Source of the DNA: SAR324 cluster bacterium
GTDB lineage: Bacteria > SAR324 > JACQKK01
Assembly (NCBI GenBank): GCA_022572825.1
Contig: JACZVE010000228.1
Location: 1 to 5,702 of the forward strand
Reading direction: 5' to 3'
DNA length: 5,702 bases
Shown here: positions 1-5,651 of the stretch, piece after piece
How positions within the stretch are numbered: position 1 is the first letter of the stretch
Layout of the letters: every line of letters starts with the position of its first letter
Translations under genes and position numbers: made by a program
The notes under the pieces: generated by a model
The model's input: only the letters and a program-made list of their open reading frames with translations
Told to the model about the DNA's origin: nothing
Database searches by the model: none

Positions 1-1
1 G

Positions 2-754
2 ATGACCCTGTCAACGGCAATGGCCATCTCCGGGGCTGCCCTCAATCCCAATACGGGCGTGGGCGGCATCGGCATCACGCGCAATTCGTTGGTCTCCTTA
101 TTGATGGCGCTGCTCAATTTGCGCCTGGGTTACTGGGTGCCGAACATCCGCCAAAAATGGATAAGCCAAACCAGTCCCAACCACTTCGTGCCTGGGCTGT
201 ACGAACTCGGCAGACCGGGTTATCGCGAAACGCGCCGCTTTCTCCAGTTGAGCGACGGCGGACATTTTGAAAACACGGGACTATACGAGCTGATCCGCCG
301 CCGCCTGCGGCTCATCATTTTGTGTGATGCCGGAGCCGATCCAAAATTCACCTTTAGCGATCTACAGACCGCATTCCGACGTATTGCGGCCGATTTCGGG
401 GCACGGGTGAAATTTGAAGCAGATTACCAGCCGGAAAGCCTGATTCCACTGGAAGACGTCGCCTACCCCCAGAAAACCAAGGTTGCGCGGCGGGGACACA
501 TCCGCGGAAAGATCACCTATGCCGATGGCACGCAGGGCGACCTCATCGTCATCAAAACCACCATGATTCCCGGCCTGCAATTGGAAGTGAAAGGCTACAA
601 GGCTGCAAACCCGTATTTCCCGGACCAGTCCACCCTGGACCAGTTCTTCGACGAGCGGCAGTTTGAAGCATATCGCGAGTTGGGCTACCGCACGGCCACG
701 GCGATGATAAAGGATGACGGACTCGCTGATCTGATTCAGCTGATCAGATCGTAG
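2..754 (+). CDS. Patatin-like phospholipase, C-terminal part (5' end outside window)
   Basis: This is the C-terminal 250 residues of a patatin-family protein, a serine lipid acyl hydrolase using a Ser-Asp dyad. The sequence shows SDGGHFEN at residues 84-91, where Asp85 of the DGG motif is the expected catalytic aspartate. It is followed by GLYELIRRR and a strand reading LIILCDAGADP (105-113). An earlier segment reads AISGAALNPNTG (8-19), and the end has a DQFFDERQFEAYRELGYR block (213-230), typical of the longer bacterial patatin-like proteins. The GxSxG nucleophile and oxyanion-loop region are absent and must lie upstream. The ATG at position 2 is therefore probably internal, with the frame open to the window edge. 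The hydrophobic run at about 30-45 may pack against membrane. It converges with the minus-strand remnants downstream. Substrate and location are unknown. Family assignment is confident; the true start is not visible. Confidence 0.85.
   Translation: MTLSTAMAISGAALNPNTGVGGIGITRNSLVSLLMALLNLRLGYWVPNIRQKWISQTSPNHFVPGLYELGRPGYRETRRFLQLSDGGHFENTGLYELIRRRLRLIILCDAGADPKFTFSDLQTAFRRIAADFGARVKFEADYQPESLIPLEDVAYPQKTKVARRGHIRGKITYADGTQGDLIVIKTTMIPGLQLEVKGYKAANPYFPDQSTLDQFFDERQFEAYRELGYRTATAMIKDDGLADLIQLIRS
726..751 (+). other. Hairpin at the 3' end of the patatin gene
   Basis: An exact inverted repeat has 8-base arms at 728-735 (GATCTGAT) and 743-750 (ATCAGATC) around a 7-base loop. It lies inside the last codons and ends just before the stop codon. 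No T-run follows, so it is not a standard intrinsic terminator. It could protect the 3' end of the mRNA or pause polymerase, but it may simply be a by-product of the codons used. Confidence 0.35.
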
Positions 755-809
755 TTCCGGGACATTCCGCCTTGCCCCGAACCGATGGCTTCGAGATTGC
801 CCCGTTGGA

Positions 810-1118
810 TCATTCGTGGTCTGGGTGCAGGGGCGTAAATAACGCATTCGCAGTGCCGAGGCCGGGAGTTCGATGCGCATCGTCTCCACCGTAATTACAG
901 TAGCGCGCGAAGAAACCGCCTCCGGCAAAGGGACGCCAACTGGGAAGGGGACGGATCGCACAACGCAGCGCCCAGCCACCAGGCACTTTCCGAGCTTGCT
1001 CTCCGCCGAGACCCGCAACGCAAACCACGGCTCCCTCACCGGCAAATGGTTGCGCGATGGCGCGGCCTATCCCGCTCGCGCAACCGGTCACCAAGGCAAC
1101 CTTGTTTGCCAATCGCAT
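810..1118 (-). pseudogene. Truncated short-chain dehydrogenase/reductase (SDR) remnant
   Basis: From the ATG at 1118 the product begins MRLANKVALVTGCASGIGRA, the typical start of a classical SDR: a first beta strand followed by the TGxxxGIG cofactor-binding motif (residues 11-18). A purine-rich GGAGAG sits just upstream, a plausible ribosome binding site. SDR similarity continues to about residue 45 (position 984) and then stops. The rest, to a stop near 810, resembles nothing in the family and lacks the NNAG segment and the catalytic Ser, Tyr-x-x-x-Lys. SDRs are usually about 250 residues; this frame has 102. At the end of the second strand, where VADLDGE would be usual, it reads VAGLGGE, so the acidic residue that often contacts NAD ribose is missing. 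The start codon overlaps the stop of the upstream frame (TGATG), a sign of a former operon. It is most likely a dead 5' fragment. Confidence 0.6.
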
Positions 1119-1507
1119 CACTCTCCGGAGGTGGGTAAGGCGGTGAGTAGCGCGACGGCGCGCACCACGCTCTCGAATTCCGCCCGGATGGAATCCCGCG
1201 GGGCGTTCACCACCCGGCTGTGGGAAGGTTCTATGTGGGAAGATCAGACGTTCCGGTATCCGGCAAGCGGCTTGACGATGGCAAGGTGGTCATGGGCCAT
1301 CGGGCGACTGTACGGCACGACCTCCGCGACGAGGACTGCGGTCAGCTTCCGCTTGGCTTCGGGCGATGACACGGCAGCGTCCTCGAATCGCGCATTCCAA
1401 ATGCCGAGGTCACCGGGTCGAGTCCAATGGTGCGTCGGTCTACCGGGGGCGGGAGAGGCCCGTCGAGGAGCCCGATCGGTGGCTGCGCGGGCTGGTTTCG
1501 CGCGCAG
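1118..1507 (-). pseudogene. Degenerate reading frame upstream of the SDR remnant, unrecognised
   Basis: One minus-strand frame stays open from just after the lipoprotein stop (1508) to a TGA at 1244-1246. It then continues to a second TGA at 1118-1120 that overlaps the SDR start. Its middle part reads like real protein and uses mostly G/C-ending codons, for example FEDAAVSSPEAKRKL and then AHDHLAIVKPLAGYRNV before the first stop. After that stop it resumes with SIRAEFESVVRAVALL. There is no good start codon. Around 1390-1490 a different frame looks more protein-like, with IGLLDGPLPPPVD and then RRTIGLDPV, which points to a frameshift. I do not recognise the family. The Asp in GLLDGP faintly recalls the first motif of subtilases, but no His motif is visible. 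A decayed gene that once preceded the SDR in an operon is the best reading. GC-rich non-coding DNA is the alternative. Confidence 0.3.
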
Positions 1508-2128
1508 CTAGAAGAACTCCCCGTAGGCGACATGCTTCAACAATATCGTGGCGCTTCGGAGACACAGGCCCCCGTTTTCGCGCCAATCCTGCACGAACAC
1601 CTCGAAGCACATGGGATAGATGACGTGATGGACGGGCCGTTCCCTGGCCACTTCGAGGTATCCGACCCTAGCGCAGCCGGTGCCCGCAAAGTTCGCGCAG
1701 ACGCTCTCCACCACATCGCGGCTGGTCAGGTACCGGTCGTCGCCGTGCGCCCGATCGGCGCGCAGTCCCCGCCCCTGCTCCATTGCGTACTGATAGCGCT
1801 GATTTTCCATCTCCACGGTGACAAGGCCGGTGTCGATCCCCACCAGCTTTGCCTGGCCGCGCCGACAGATCTGCGTGGGTTGCTCGTCGTGGCGGGGCAC
1901 GCACGCGCCCAGCTGATACTTGCGTTCGATGCCGTCCGGCCCGACCAGGAAGGCCGCAGCATTTCCCCCGAGGATTACGATGCCGGTGACGACGATCGGC
2001 GGCGGGCCGCTGCGGGCCGCGGACTCGGCGGAACGGCCTTGCGGATCGGTGCCTTCCGAGTCGACAAGGCAGGAGCCGGCGAGCAGCAACAGCGCCATCA
2101 TCTGGCCGATCGTTCGAGACAGGAACAT
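1508..2128 (-). CDS. Hypothetical cysteine-rich putative lipoprotein
   Basis: From the ATG at 2128 the product has 206 residues and begins MFLSRTIGQMMALLLLAGSC. This is a short basic start, a hydrophobic core and a lipobox-like A-G-S-C with Cys20 as the candidate lipidated residue. That signal is why this start was chosen over a TTG at 2245, which would place 39 unlikely residues in front. The ribosome binding site is weak (GGCGAAG at suitable spacing). After a Ser/Pro-rich linker comes a beta-rich stretch, PIVVTGIVILGG (about 44-55). Six further cysteines (76, 88, 144, 152, 174, 189) form an even number, compatible with disulfide bonds outside the cytoplasm. No known domain is recognised. 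Its GC content is higher than in the transporter genes. A 221-base gap separates it from dppC, so co-transcription is uncertain. A long open frame on the opposite strand overlaps it, but that frame is Arg/His/Pro-rich and lacks protein-like features. Confidence 0.5.
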   Translation of the reverse strand: MFLSRTIGQMMALLLLAGSCLVDSEGTDPQGRSAESAARSGPPPIVVTGIVILGGNAAAFLVGPDGIERKYQLGACVPRHDEQPTQICRRGQAKLVGIDTGLVTVEMENQRYQYAMEQGRGLRADRAHGDDRYLTSRDVVESVCANFAGTGCARVGYLEVARERPVHHVIYPMCFEVFVQDWRENGGLCLRSATILLKHVAYGEFF

Positions 2129-2349
2129 CGTGCGCGCTTCGCCAGGGATCGATGCAACCCACTGCTGAGAGTAACCAGATCTGCGCAGCCGGGGTGCAGG
2201 GTCGGTATCTTCGCCCCAAGGAAGGGCTGCGATCACCCTCCCCAAGCGCGGGCCTCGGGTGGCAGTATCGGCCCACCCCGCAGGATGCGGACACCTCCAA
2301 CCCGGTCGGATCGCCGCGCTTCACACCGTGCTTAGCGATGGTGGCGGCA
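2129..2349. other. Intergenic region between dppC and the lipoprotein gene
   Basis: No convincing gene is seen in these 221 bases. They contain an imperfect hairpin (GGGTGG at 2257-2262 and CCACCC at 2273-2278) with no T-run on either strand, so I cannot call a terminator for the importer operon. No clear -35/-10 pair for the lipoprotein gene was found. An ATPase gene of the importer, which often follows dppC, is not present here. Confidence 0.4.
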
Positions 2350-3252
2350 CTAGCGGCGCATCAGCCTGGGGTCCAAGGCATTGCGCAGGCCATCGCCCAG
2401 CAGGTTGAAGGCGAGCACCGCGATCATGATCGCCAACCCCGGAAAGATGGTCAGCCACGGGCCGATCTCCATGAAGCGCCGGCTTTCGTTCAACATCAGG
2501 CCCCAGGAGGGCGTCGGGGGCTGCGTGCCCAGCCCCAGGAAGCTCAGGCCGGCCTCCACCTGAATGGCCGTGGACAGAAAAAAAGTAGACTGGACGATAA
2601 TCGGGGAGAGCACGTTGGGAAGAATGAAGTAGAACATGATGCTGATGTCCCTCGCGCCCACCGAGCGCACCGCCTCCACGTACTCCAGTTGCTTGACCGC
2701 AAGCACGCTGCCCCGCGTCACCCGCGCCACCCGGGTGCTGTAGATGAACCCGATCGTCAAAATAAGGTTGAAGATGTTGGGACCGAAGATGGCAATGATG
2801 ACCAGCGCCAGCAGTATCACGGGGAATGCGTAAATGACGTCCAGGCACCGCATGATAAAGCTGTCCAGCCGCCCTCCGTAGAAGCCTGAGATCATCCCGA
2901 TGATCATCCCCGCCACCACGGCGATGGTAACTGAACCCAGCGAGACGATCATGGAGGTGCGGGTGGCATAGATCAGCCGGCTTAACTGGTCGCGCCCGAA
3001 GCGGTCGGTTCCGATTACGTAGTCCGGAAAAGAAGGAGGCAACAAGGTATCCTGGGGCACCATCTTCAGTGGATCGTGGGGCGAGATGAGGGGGCTGAAG
3101 ATCGCAACGATCACGATCACCATCACCATCAGCCCTCCGGCGAAGGCCGCCTTATCGCGGAAAAAGGCCCGCCAGAATATTCGCGAGGGCTTGAGAACCG
3201 CATCGTCCGCCTGCAGCCCGCCACCGTCGGCGAGGATAATGGGTTCGCTCAT
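2350..3252 (-). CDS. dppC: Peptide/nickel-type ABC importer permease, DppC family
   Basis: This 300-residue inner-membrane permease forms half of the translocation channel of an oligopeptide/dipeptide/nickel importer, partnered with the DppB-like protein. The short cytoplasmic N-terminus and first membrane segment (about 38-55) match the OppC N-terminal domain. GTDRFGRDQLSR at 81-92 is the family hallmark. The BPD_transp_1 domain follows, with membrane segments at about 98-122, 140-157, 160-172, 215-235 and 268-287. The EAA loop that contacts the ATPase is at about 193-213 (EAVRSVGA, ending in FILPN). The usual His of HxLPN is Phe209. SFLGLG and the C-terminal LGDGLRNALDPRL are typical. The length is normal and the gene looks intact. 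A GGAG lies about 16 bases before the ATG, which is rather far for a ribosome binding site. It follows dppB by 74 bases in the same direction, so they are probably co-transcribed. The substrate cannot be told from the sequence. Confidence 0.93.
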   Translation of the reverse strand: MSEPIILADGGGLQADDAVLKPSRIFWRAFFRDKAAFAGGLMVMVIVIVAIFSPLISPHDPLKMVPQDTLLPPSFPDYVIGTDRFGRDQLSRLIYATRTSMIVSLGSVTIAVVAGMIIGMISGFYGGRLDSFIMRCLDVIYAFPVILLALVIIAIFGPNIFNLILTIGFIYSTRVARVTRGSVLAVKQLEYVEAVRSVGARDISIMFYFILPNVLSPIIVQSTFFLSTAIQVEAGLSFLGLGTQPPTPSWGLMLNESRRFMEIGPWLTIFPGLAIMIAVLAFNLLGDGLRNALDPRLMRR

Positions 3253-3326
3253 GGTTTTATCCGCTGTCTCCTGGCCGCGAGAACGCAGGTACTACGCGGG
3301 GCGTGGGTAGACGTCGTCCCGAGTGG

Positions 3327-4271
3327 TTAATACCGGATTCTCGGATCGATAAATGCGTAGAGGATATCCACCAGCAGGTTGATAATCAGCACGATCACCG
3401 CCGTCAGCAACGTGATTGCGGTGATGATGTTGAAGTCTCGCGAGCTGATGGCTACCAGCAACAGCCGACCGAGGCCCGGCAGCACGAACACCTCTTCGGT
3501 CAACACGAATCCTCCCACCATGAACCCCACCTGCAGGCCGATCACCGTCACCACCGGAATCAAGGAGTTCTTGGTAATGTGGAGCATGAACACCACCTGC
3601 TCGGGGAGTCCCTTGGCCCGCGCCGTGCGCACGTAGTCCATACGCATATTCTCAAGAACGGAAGAGCGGGTCATTCGCAACACAAAGGCCAGCGAGGCCA
3701 GACCGAGGACGAAGCCGGGAATCAGCATGCTGGTGATGTTTCCAATCGGATCCTCGCGAAAGGGCACATAATCGAGAACGGGCAGCCAGGTCCACACCAG
3801 GGAACCCAGCAGAATGAACAAGGTGGCCAGCCAGAAGTTGGGAATGCTGTACCCCAGGGTGGAGAAAAAGCGAATCGCATAGTCGATCCAGGTAAACTGA
3901 TAAGCGGCAGCCACGATGCCCCCCAATATTCCCACCGTTACGATTAACAGAAAGGCGATCAACATCAGCTCGATATTGACCGGCAGCCGATGAAGCAACT
4001 GGTCGGACACGGGCAGGCCGGAGGTGTAGGAAATCCCGAAATCCCCTTGCACGATCTTCCACAGCCACAATGCGAACTGGACGTAGATCGGTTTGTCCAA
4101 TCCCAGTTCCTTCAGCAGCGCCGCCTCTTTCTCCGGGGACAGATACTCCTCTCCCGCCATGATATTCACCACGTTGCCGGGCACCAGATGTACGGCGGAA
4201 AAACTGAGGAGAGCCACCCCGAACAGCACAGGGAAAAACGCGATAATTCTTGCGAGGATGTAGCGTTGCAT
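3327..4271 (-). CDS. dppB: Peptide/nickel-type ABC importer permease, DppB family
   Basis: This 314-residue inner-membrane permease pairs with the DppC-like protein. It starts MQRYILARII, the normal DppB/OppB opening, with a first membrane helix at about 8-28 and then HLVPGN (28-33). The periplasmic part contains ELGLDKPIYVQF (55-66) and GDFGISY (76-82), both typical. The BPD_transp_1 domain has helices at about 100-124, 132-160, 182-199, 236-256 and 284-306. The EAA loop is at about 212-239, with DYVRTARAKG, His231 and IP. VFVLPGLGRLLL (261-272) and the C-terminal IDPRIRY complete the family pattern. The length is normal with no disruption. The start is set by the family alignment; no strong ribosome binding site precedes it. 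Upstream are a leader of about 160 bases and then the terminator that follows the binding-protein gene, so permease expression would depend on readthrough or on a promoter in that leader. Confidence 0.94.
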   Translation of the reverse strand: MQRYILARIIAFFPVLFGVALLSFSAVHLVPGNVVNIMAGEEYLSPEKEAALLKELGLDKPIYVQFALWLWKIVQGDFGISYTSGLPVSDQLLHRLPVNIELMLIAFLLIVTVGILGGIVAAAYQFTWIDYAIRFFSTLGYSIPNFWLATLFILLGSLVWTWLPVLDYVPFREDPIGNITSMLIPGFVLGLASLAFVLRMTRSSVLENMRMDYVRTARAKGLPEQVVFMLHITKNSLIPVVTVIGLQVGFMVGGFVLTEEVFVLPGLGRLLLVAISSRDFNIITAITLLTAVIVLIINLLVDILYAFIDPRIRY

Positions 4272-4429
4272 CGCCAGGTAACCTGCTAGTGCTCAAAGAA
4301 TGTGCTTCGCGGCGGAATATCGGGGCGCAACAAATTGGTTTAAATGAGAAAAATACCCGAGAGAGTCACGCGGATCTCGGACGCGCAGTACCTGGGAGAT
4401 CGAAAGCCGATCATCCCGGTGCGAACCCG
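4272..4429. other. Leader region upstream of dppB
   Basis: No gene is seen here. The minus strand contains an AT-rich patch at about 4325-4355 that could hold a promoter, but no hexamer pair close to consensus was found. A strong hairpin lies at 4394-4417: GGGA plus GATCG pair with CGATC and TCCC, with a single bulged base and a 5-base loop. A short palindrome, CAGGT-A-ACCTG (4275-4285), sits just before the dppB start codon and could be an operator half or chance. Confidence 0.3.
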
Positions 4430-4475
4430 GTGAAAATTAGAAAGCCGGCCCCACTGTCGGAGCCGGCTTGATAGG
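4416..4475 (+). promoter_or_regulatory. Cobalamin-riboswitch-like motif (degenerate, orphan)
   Basis: Read on the + strand, 4423-4437 is GAACCCGGTGAAAAT, the form often seen in the conserved core of cobalamin riboswitches. It is followed at 4449-4457 by CCCCACTGT, resembling the CCCGCNACTGT block with two bases missing. GAGCC (4460-4464) follows, as in the B12 box GAGCCAGGA, but the rest of that box is not recognisable. The segment between the first two blocks (TTAGAAAG) does not form the usual pairing arm. No + strand gene lies downstream, only DNA antisense to the binding protein. It may be a remnant, or chance similarity in a region already explained as a minus-strand terminator. Confidence 0.2.
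4430..4469 (-). terminator. Intrinsic terminator after the substrate-binding-protein gene
   Basis: An exact 8-bp stem (AAGCCGGC at 4442-4449 and GCCGGCTT at 4462-4469) encloses a 12-base loop. On the minus strand it is followed by a T-rich tail (TTTCTAATTTTC). It lies about 44 bases after the stop codon of the binding-protein gene and before dppB. A terminator here would make much more binding protein than permease, a common arrangement in ABC importers. It points only toward the minus strand; the + strand has no T-run after the stem. Confidence 0.65.
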
Positions 4476-4513
4476 ATTGCACCACGGACGACTTCAACGA
4501 TTCATCCGCAGGG

Positions 4514-5227
4514 TCATTTGTCCAGCCAGGCGTACTTCAAATTGAACCGGGAGATCTGCGGCATGAACTCGTAGTCCTTGACGTAATCCCGCGTGATTTC
4601 AAACCGGGGTGGGCCGACCATCGTAAACAGGATGGGAAGATCCTCGGCCAGAATGCGCTGAATTTTATGCCACACCTTCACGCGCTCCGCGACATTGGCC
4701 ATGGTGCGGCTTTCATCCATCAGCCGGTCCACCTCGGCGTTTTTGTACCCACAGAATTCCTCGGCCTTGCTGCTGTGCAGGTAGGGGCGGAGATACAGAT
4801 CGGGATCGGCTTTCCAGACTCCCCCGATGTAAGTGGCCGTATGATCGCAGGTGCGCCAGCGCTTCAGGTGGATTCCCCACTCCGCCACCTCGATTTTCGC
4901 ATTGATGCCCACGTCCTTCAGATTGCTCTGAAAGATCTGAGCGGTAGAGGTGTAATCGGGGCCGTGCTCTGAGGTCAGGATGGTGAAGGAAAACCCGTTG
5001 GGCTTTCCCGCTTCCCTGAGCAATCGCCGGCTCAACTCCAGGTTGCGGTTTTTGAACCTGAGCTTCTCCACCTCGCTTTGCGGCAGGGCATAGGGGGCTG
5101 CCGAGGGAGGAATGGACGCGGTCTTGGTTCCGAATCCGAACAGGATGTTGGTCACCAGGGCGTCCCAGTCGACCGCGGCCGCCACGGCTTGGCGCAGCTT
5201 TTTGTCGTTGAAAGGAGGCTTCTTCAT
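4514..5227 (-). CDS. ABC importer substrate-binding protein (SBP_bac_5/DppA family), C-terminal half, 5' truncated
   Basis: This frame encodes the C-terminal 237 residues of a periplasmic peptide/nickel-type binding protein; full members have about 500-550. It opens with MKKPPFNDKKLRQAVAAAVD, an internal family signature normally read as FNMKKPPFxDxRVRQA. The two codons before the ATG do encode Phe-Asn, so the homology runs past this ATG to about 5238 and the ATG is not a natural start. Later family features are LSRRLLREAG (65-74), ADPDLYLRPYLHS (140-152), GYKNAEVDRLMDE (160-172) and WHKIQRILAEDLPILFT (186-202). The signal peptide and the whole first lobe are missing. In their place the DNA switches into an unrelated POTRA protein gene. 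The surviving half alone could not form a normal ligand cleft. It sits directly upstream of dppB/dppC and is surely the former partner of those permeases. Ligand unknown. Confidence 0.88.
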   Translation of the reverse strand: MKKPPFNDKKLRQAVAAAVDWDALVTNILFGFGTKTASIPPSAAPYALPQSEVEKLRFKNRNLELSRRLLREAGKPNGFSFTILTSEHGPDYTSTAQIFQSNLKDVGINAKIEVAEWGIHLKRWRTCDHTATYIGGVWKADPDLYLRPYLHSSKAEEFCGYKNAEVDRLMDESRTMANVAERVKVWHKIQRILAEDLPILFTMVGPPRFEITRDYVKDYEFMPQISRFNLKYAWLDK

Positions 5228-5238
5228 ATTGAAAAAGC
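5217..5238. other. Junction between the POTRA gene and the binding-protein gene
   Basis: On the minus strand the 20 bases TTTTTCAATATGAAGAAGCC make sense in both genes. In the POTRA frame they give (L)FQYEEA, expected after DLEAML. In the binding-protein frame, one base shifted, they give FNMKKP, the expected opening of the FNMKKPPF motif. Coherent POTRA sequence lies on one side only and coherent binding-protein sequence on the other. The breakpoint therefore lies within this shared stretch. Confidence 0.65.
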
Positions 5239-5651
5239 ATGGCCTCCAGATCGGCTTCGAGGCGTGCCTGATCGAGGGTGCGGCCGGGTCGGGTGTCCAT
5301 CCGGTTCAGGAGATCCAGCGAGTCGAGCGCCGTGGCTCCTTCGATGCGAATGCGTCCGATGGGCACTCTCGGACCGCGCGTGGCAAACAAGCGGGCAGCG
5401 GGTGGCGTCCGGCTGGTATCGACATGGTGGGAATCGATGCGGGCGAAATAATACCCCTCAAGCTGGAGCGCTGTCATGGCCTCCAGCGCGGCGACGCGGA
5501 GGCTGTCGAGGGGCCATGGGCGTACAGACGGCCACTCGGCTACGTTGCCATCGGCGATGAGGCTCCACGCAGCCGCTTGTCCCTTCGCTGGGCGGCCCCC
5601 TCCGAGTAGCAGCCCTCCGCCTATCAGAAAGATAAGAAGCCACCGGCGCAT
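5217..5651 (-). pseudogene. Omp85/BamA-type outer-membrane protein, N-terminal POTRA fragment (3' truncated)
   Basis: The start at 5651 follows an AGAGG ribosome binding site at 8-base spacing. It gives a signal peptide: MRR, then a hydrophobic run WLLIFLIGGGLLLGG, with cleavage likely near AKG-QAA (about residues 22-27). Residues 46-77 (LDSLRVAALEAMTALQLEGY, then YFARID) resemble the helix and strand ending a POTRA-like repeat. Residues 97-144 (VPIGRIRIEGATALDSLDLL, then LDQARLEADLEAMLFQYEEA) are a POTRA domain, the periplasmic module of BamA/TamA/two-partner-secretion transporters. After EEA, where GYPFA would be expected, coherent coding stops because the DNA has become the binding-protein gene in another frame. 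The frame stays open to 4713, but that tail is Arg/Gly-rich shadow sequence. Further POTRA domains and the entire beta barrel are absent. This indicates a Gram-negative cell envelope. Exact subfamily unknown. Confidence 0.7.

Noticed and set aside
755..870. Search for a tRNA or other RNA gene after the patatin gene
   Set aside because: No cloverleaf arms or TTCGAnTC-type loop were found; the stretch appears to hold nothing recognisable.
362..1045. Minus-strand frame opposite the patatin gene
   Set aside because: It overlaps the recognised patatin coding sequence and its product has no family features.
2256..2279. Hairpin GGGTGG/CCACCC considered as the terminator of the importer operon
   Set aside because: It has only six pairs with a 10-base loop, and neither strand has a following T-run.
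1427..2335. Long open frame on the + strand (about 300 codons) opposite the lipoprotein
   Set aside because: Its product is rich in Arg, Pro, His and Asp without hydrophobic patterning or known motifs. It is what a GC-rich opposite strand gives. The minus-strand frame has a signal peptide and better composition.
2152..2889. Open + strand frame overlapping dppC
   Set aside because: It is antisense to a clearly recognised permease gene, with a Gln/His/Arg-rich product typical of the reverse strand of membrane-protein codons.
3303..3947. Open + strand frame overlapping dppB
   Set aside because: Same reason: antisense to DppB, with a His/Gln-rich composition and no domain.
4275..4285. Palindrome CAGGT-A-ACCTG just before dppB
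   Set aside because: Five-base arms are short enough to occur by chance, the one-base spacer cannot form a hairpin, and no second copy was noticed.
4305..4360. Candidate promoter for dppB in the AT-rich leader
   Set aside because: GATATT-like and TTTAAA-like hexamers are present, but no pair has both good sequence and 16-18 base spacing, so a call would be a guess.
4713..5216. Continuation of the POTRA frame beyond the junction
   Set aside because: After the junction the frame lies within the binding-protein gene in another phase and becomes Arg/Gly/Pro-rich, so it is not part of a real protein.
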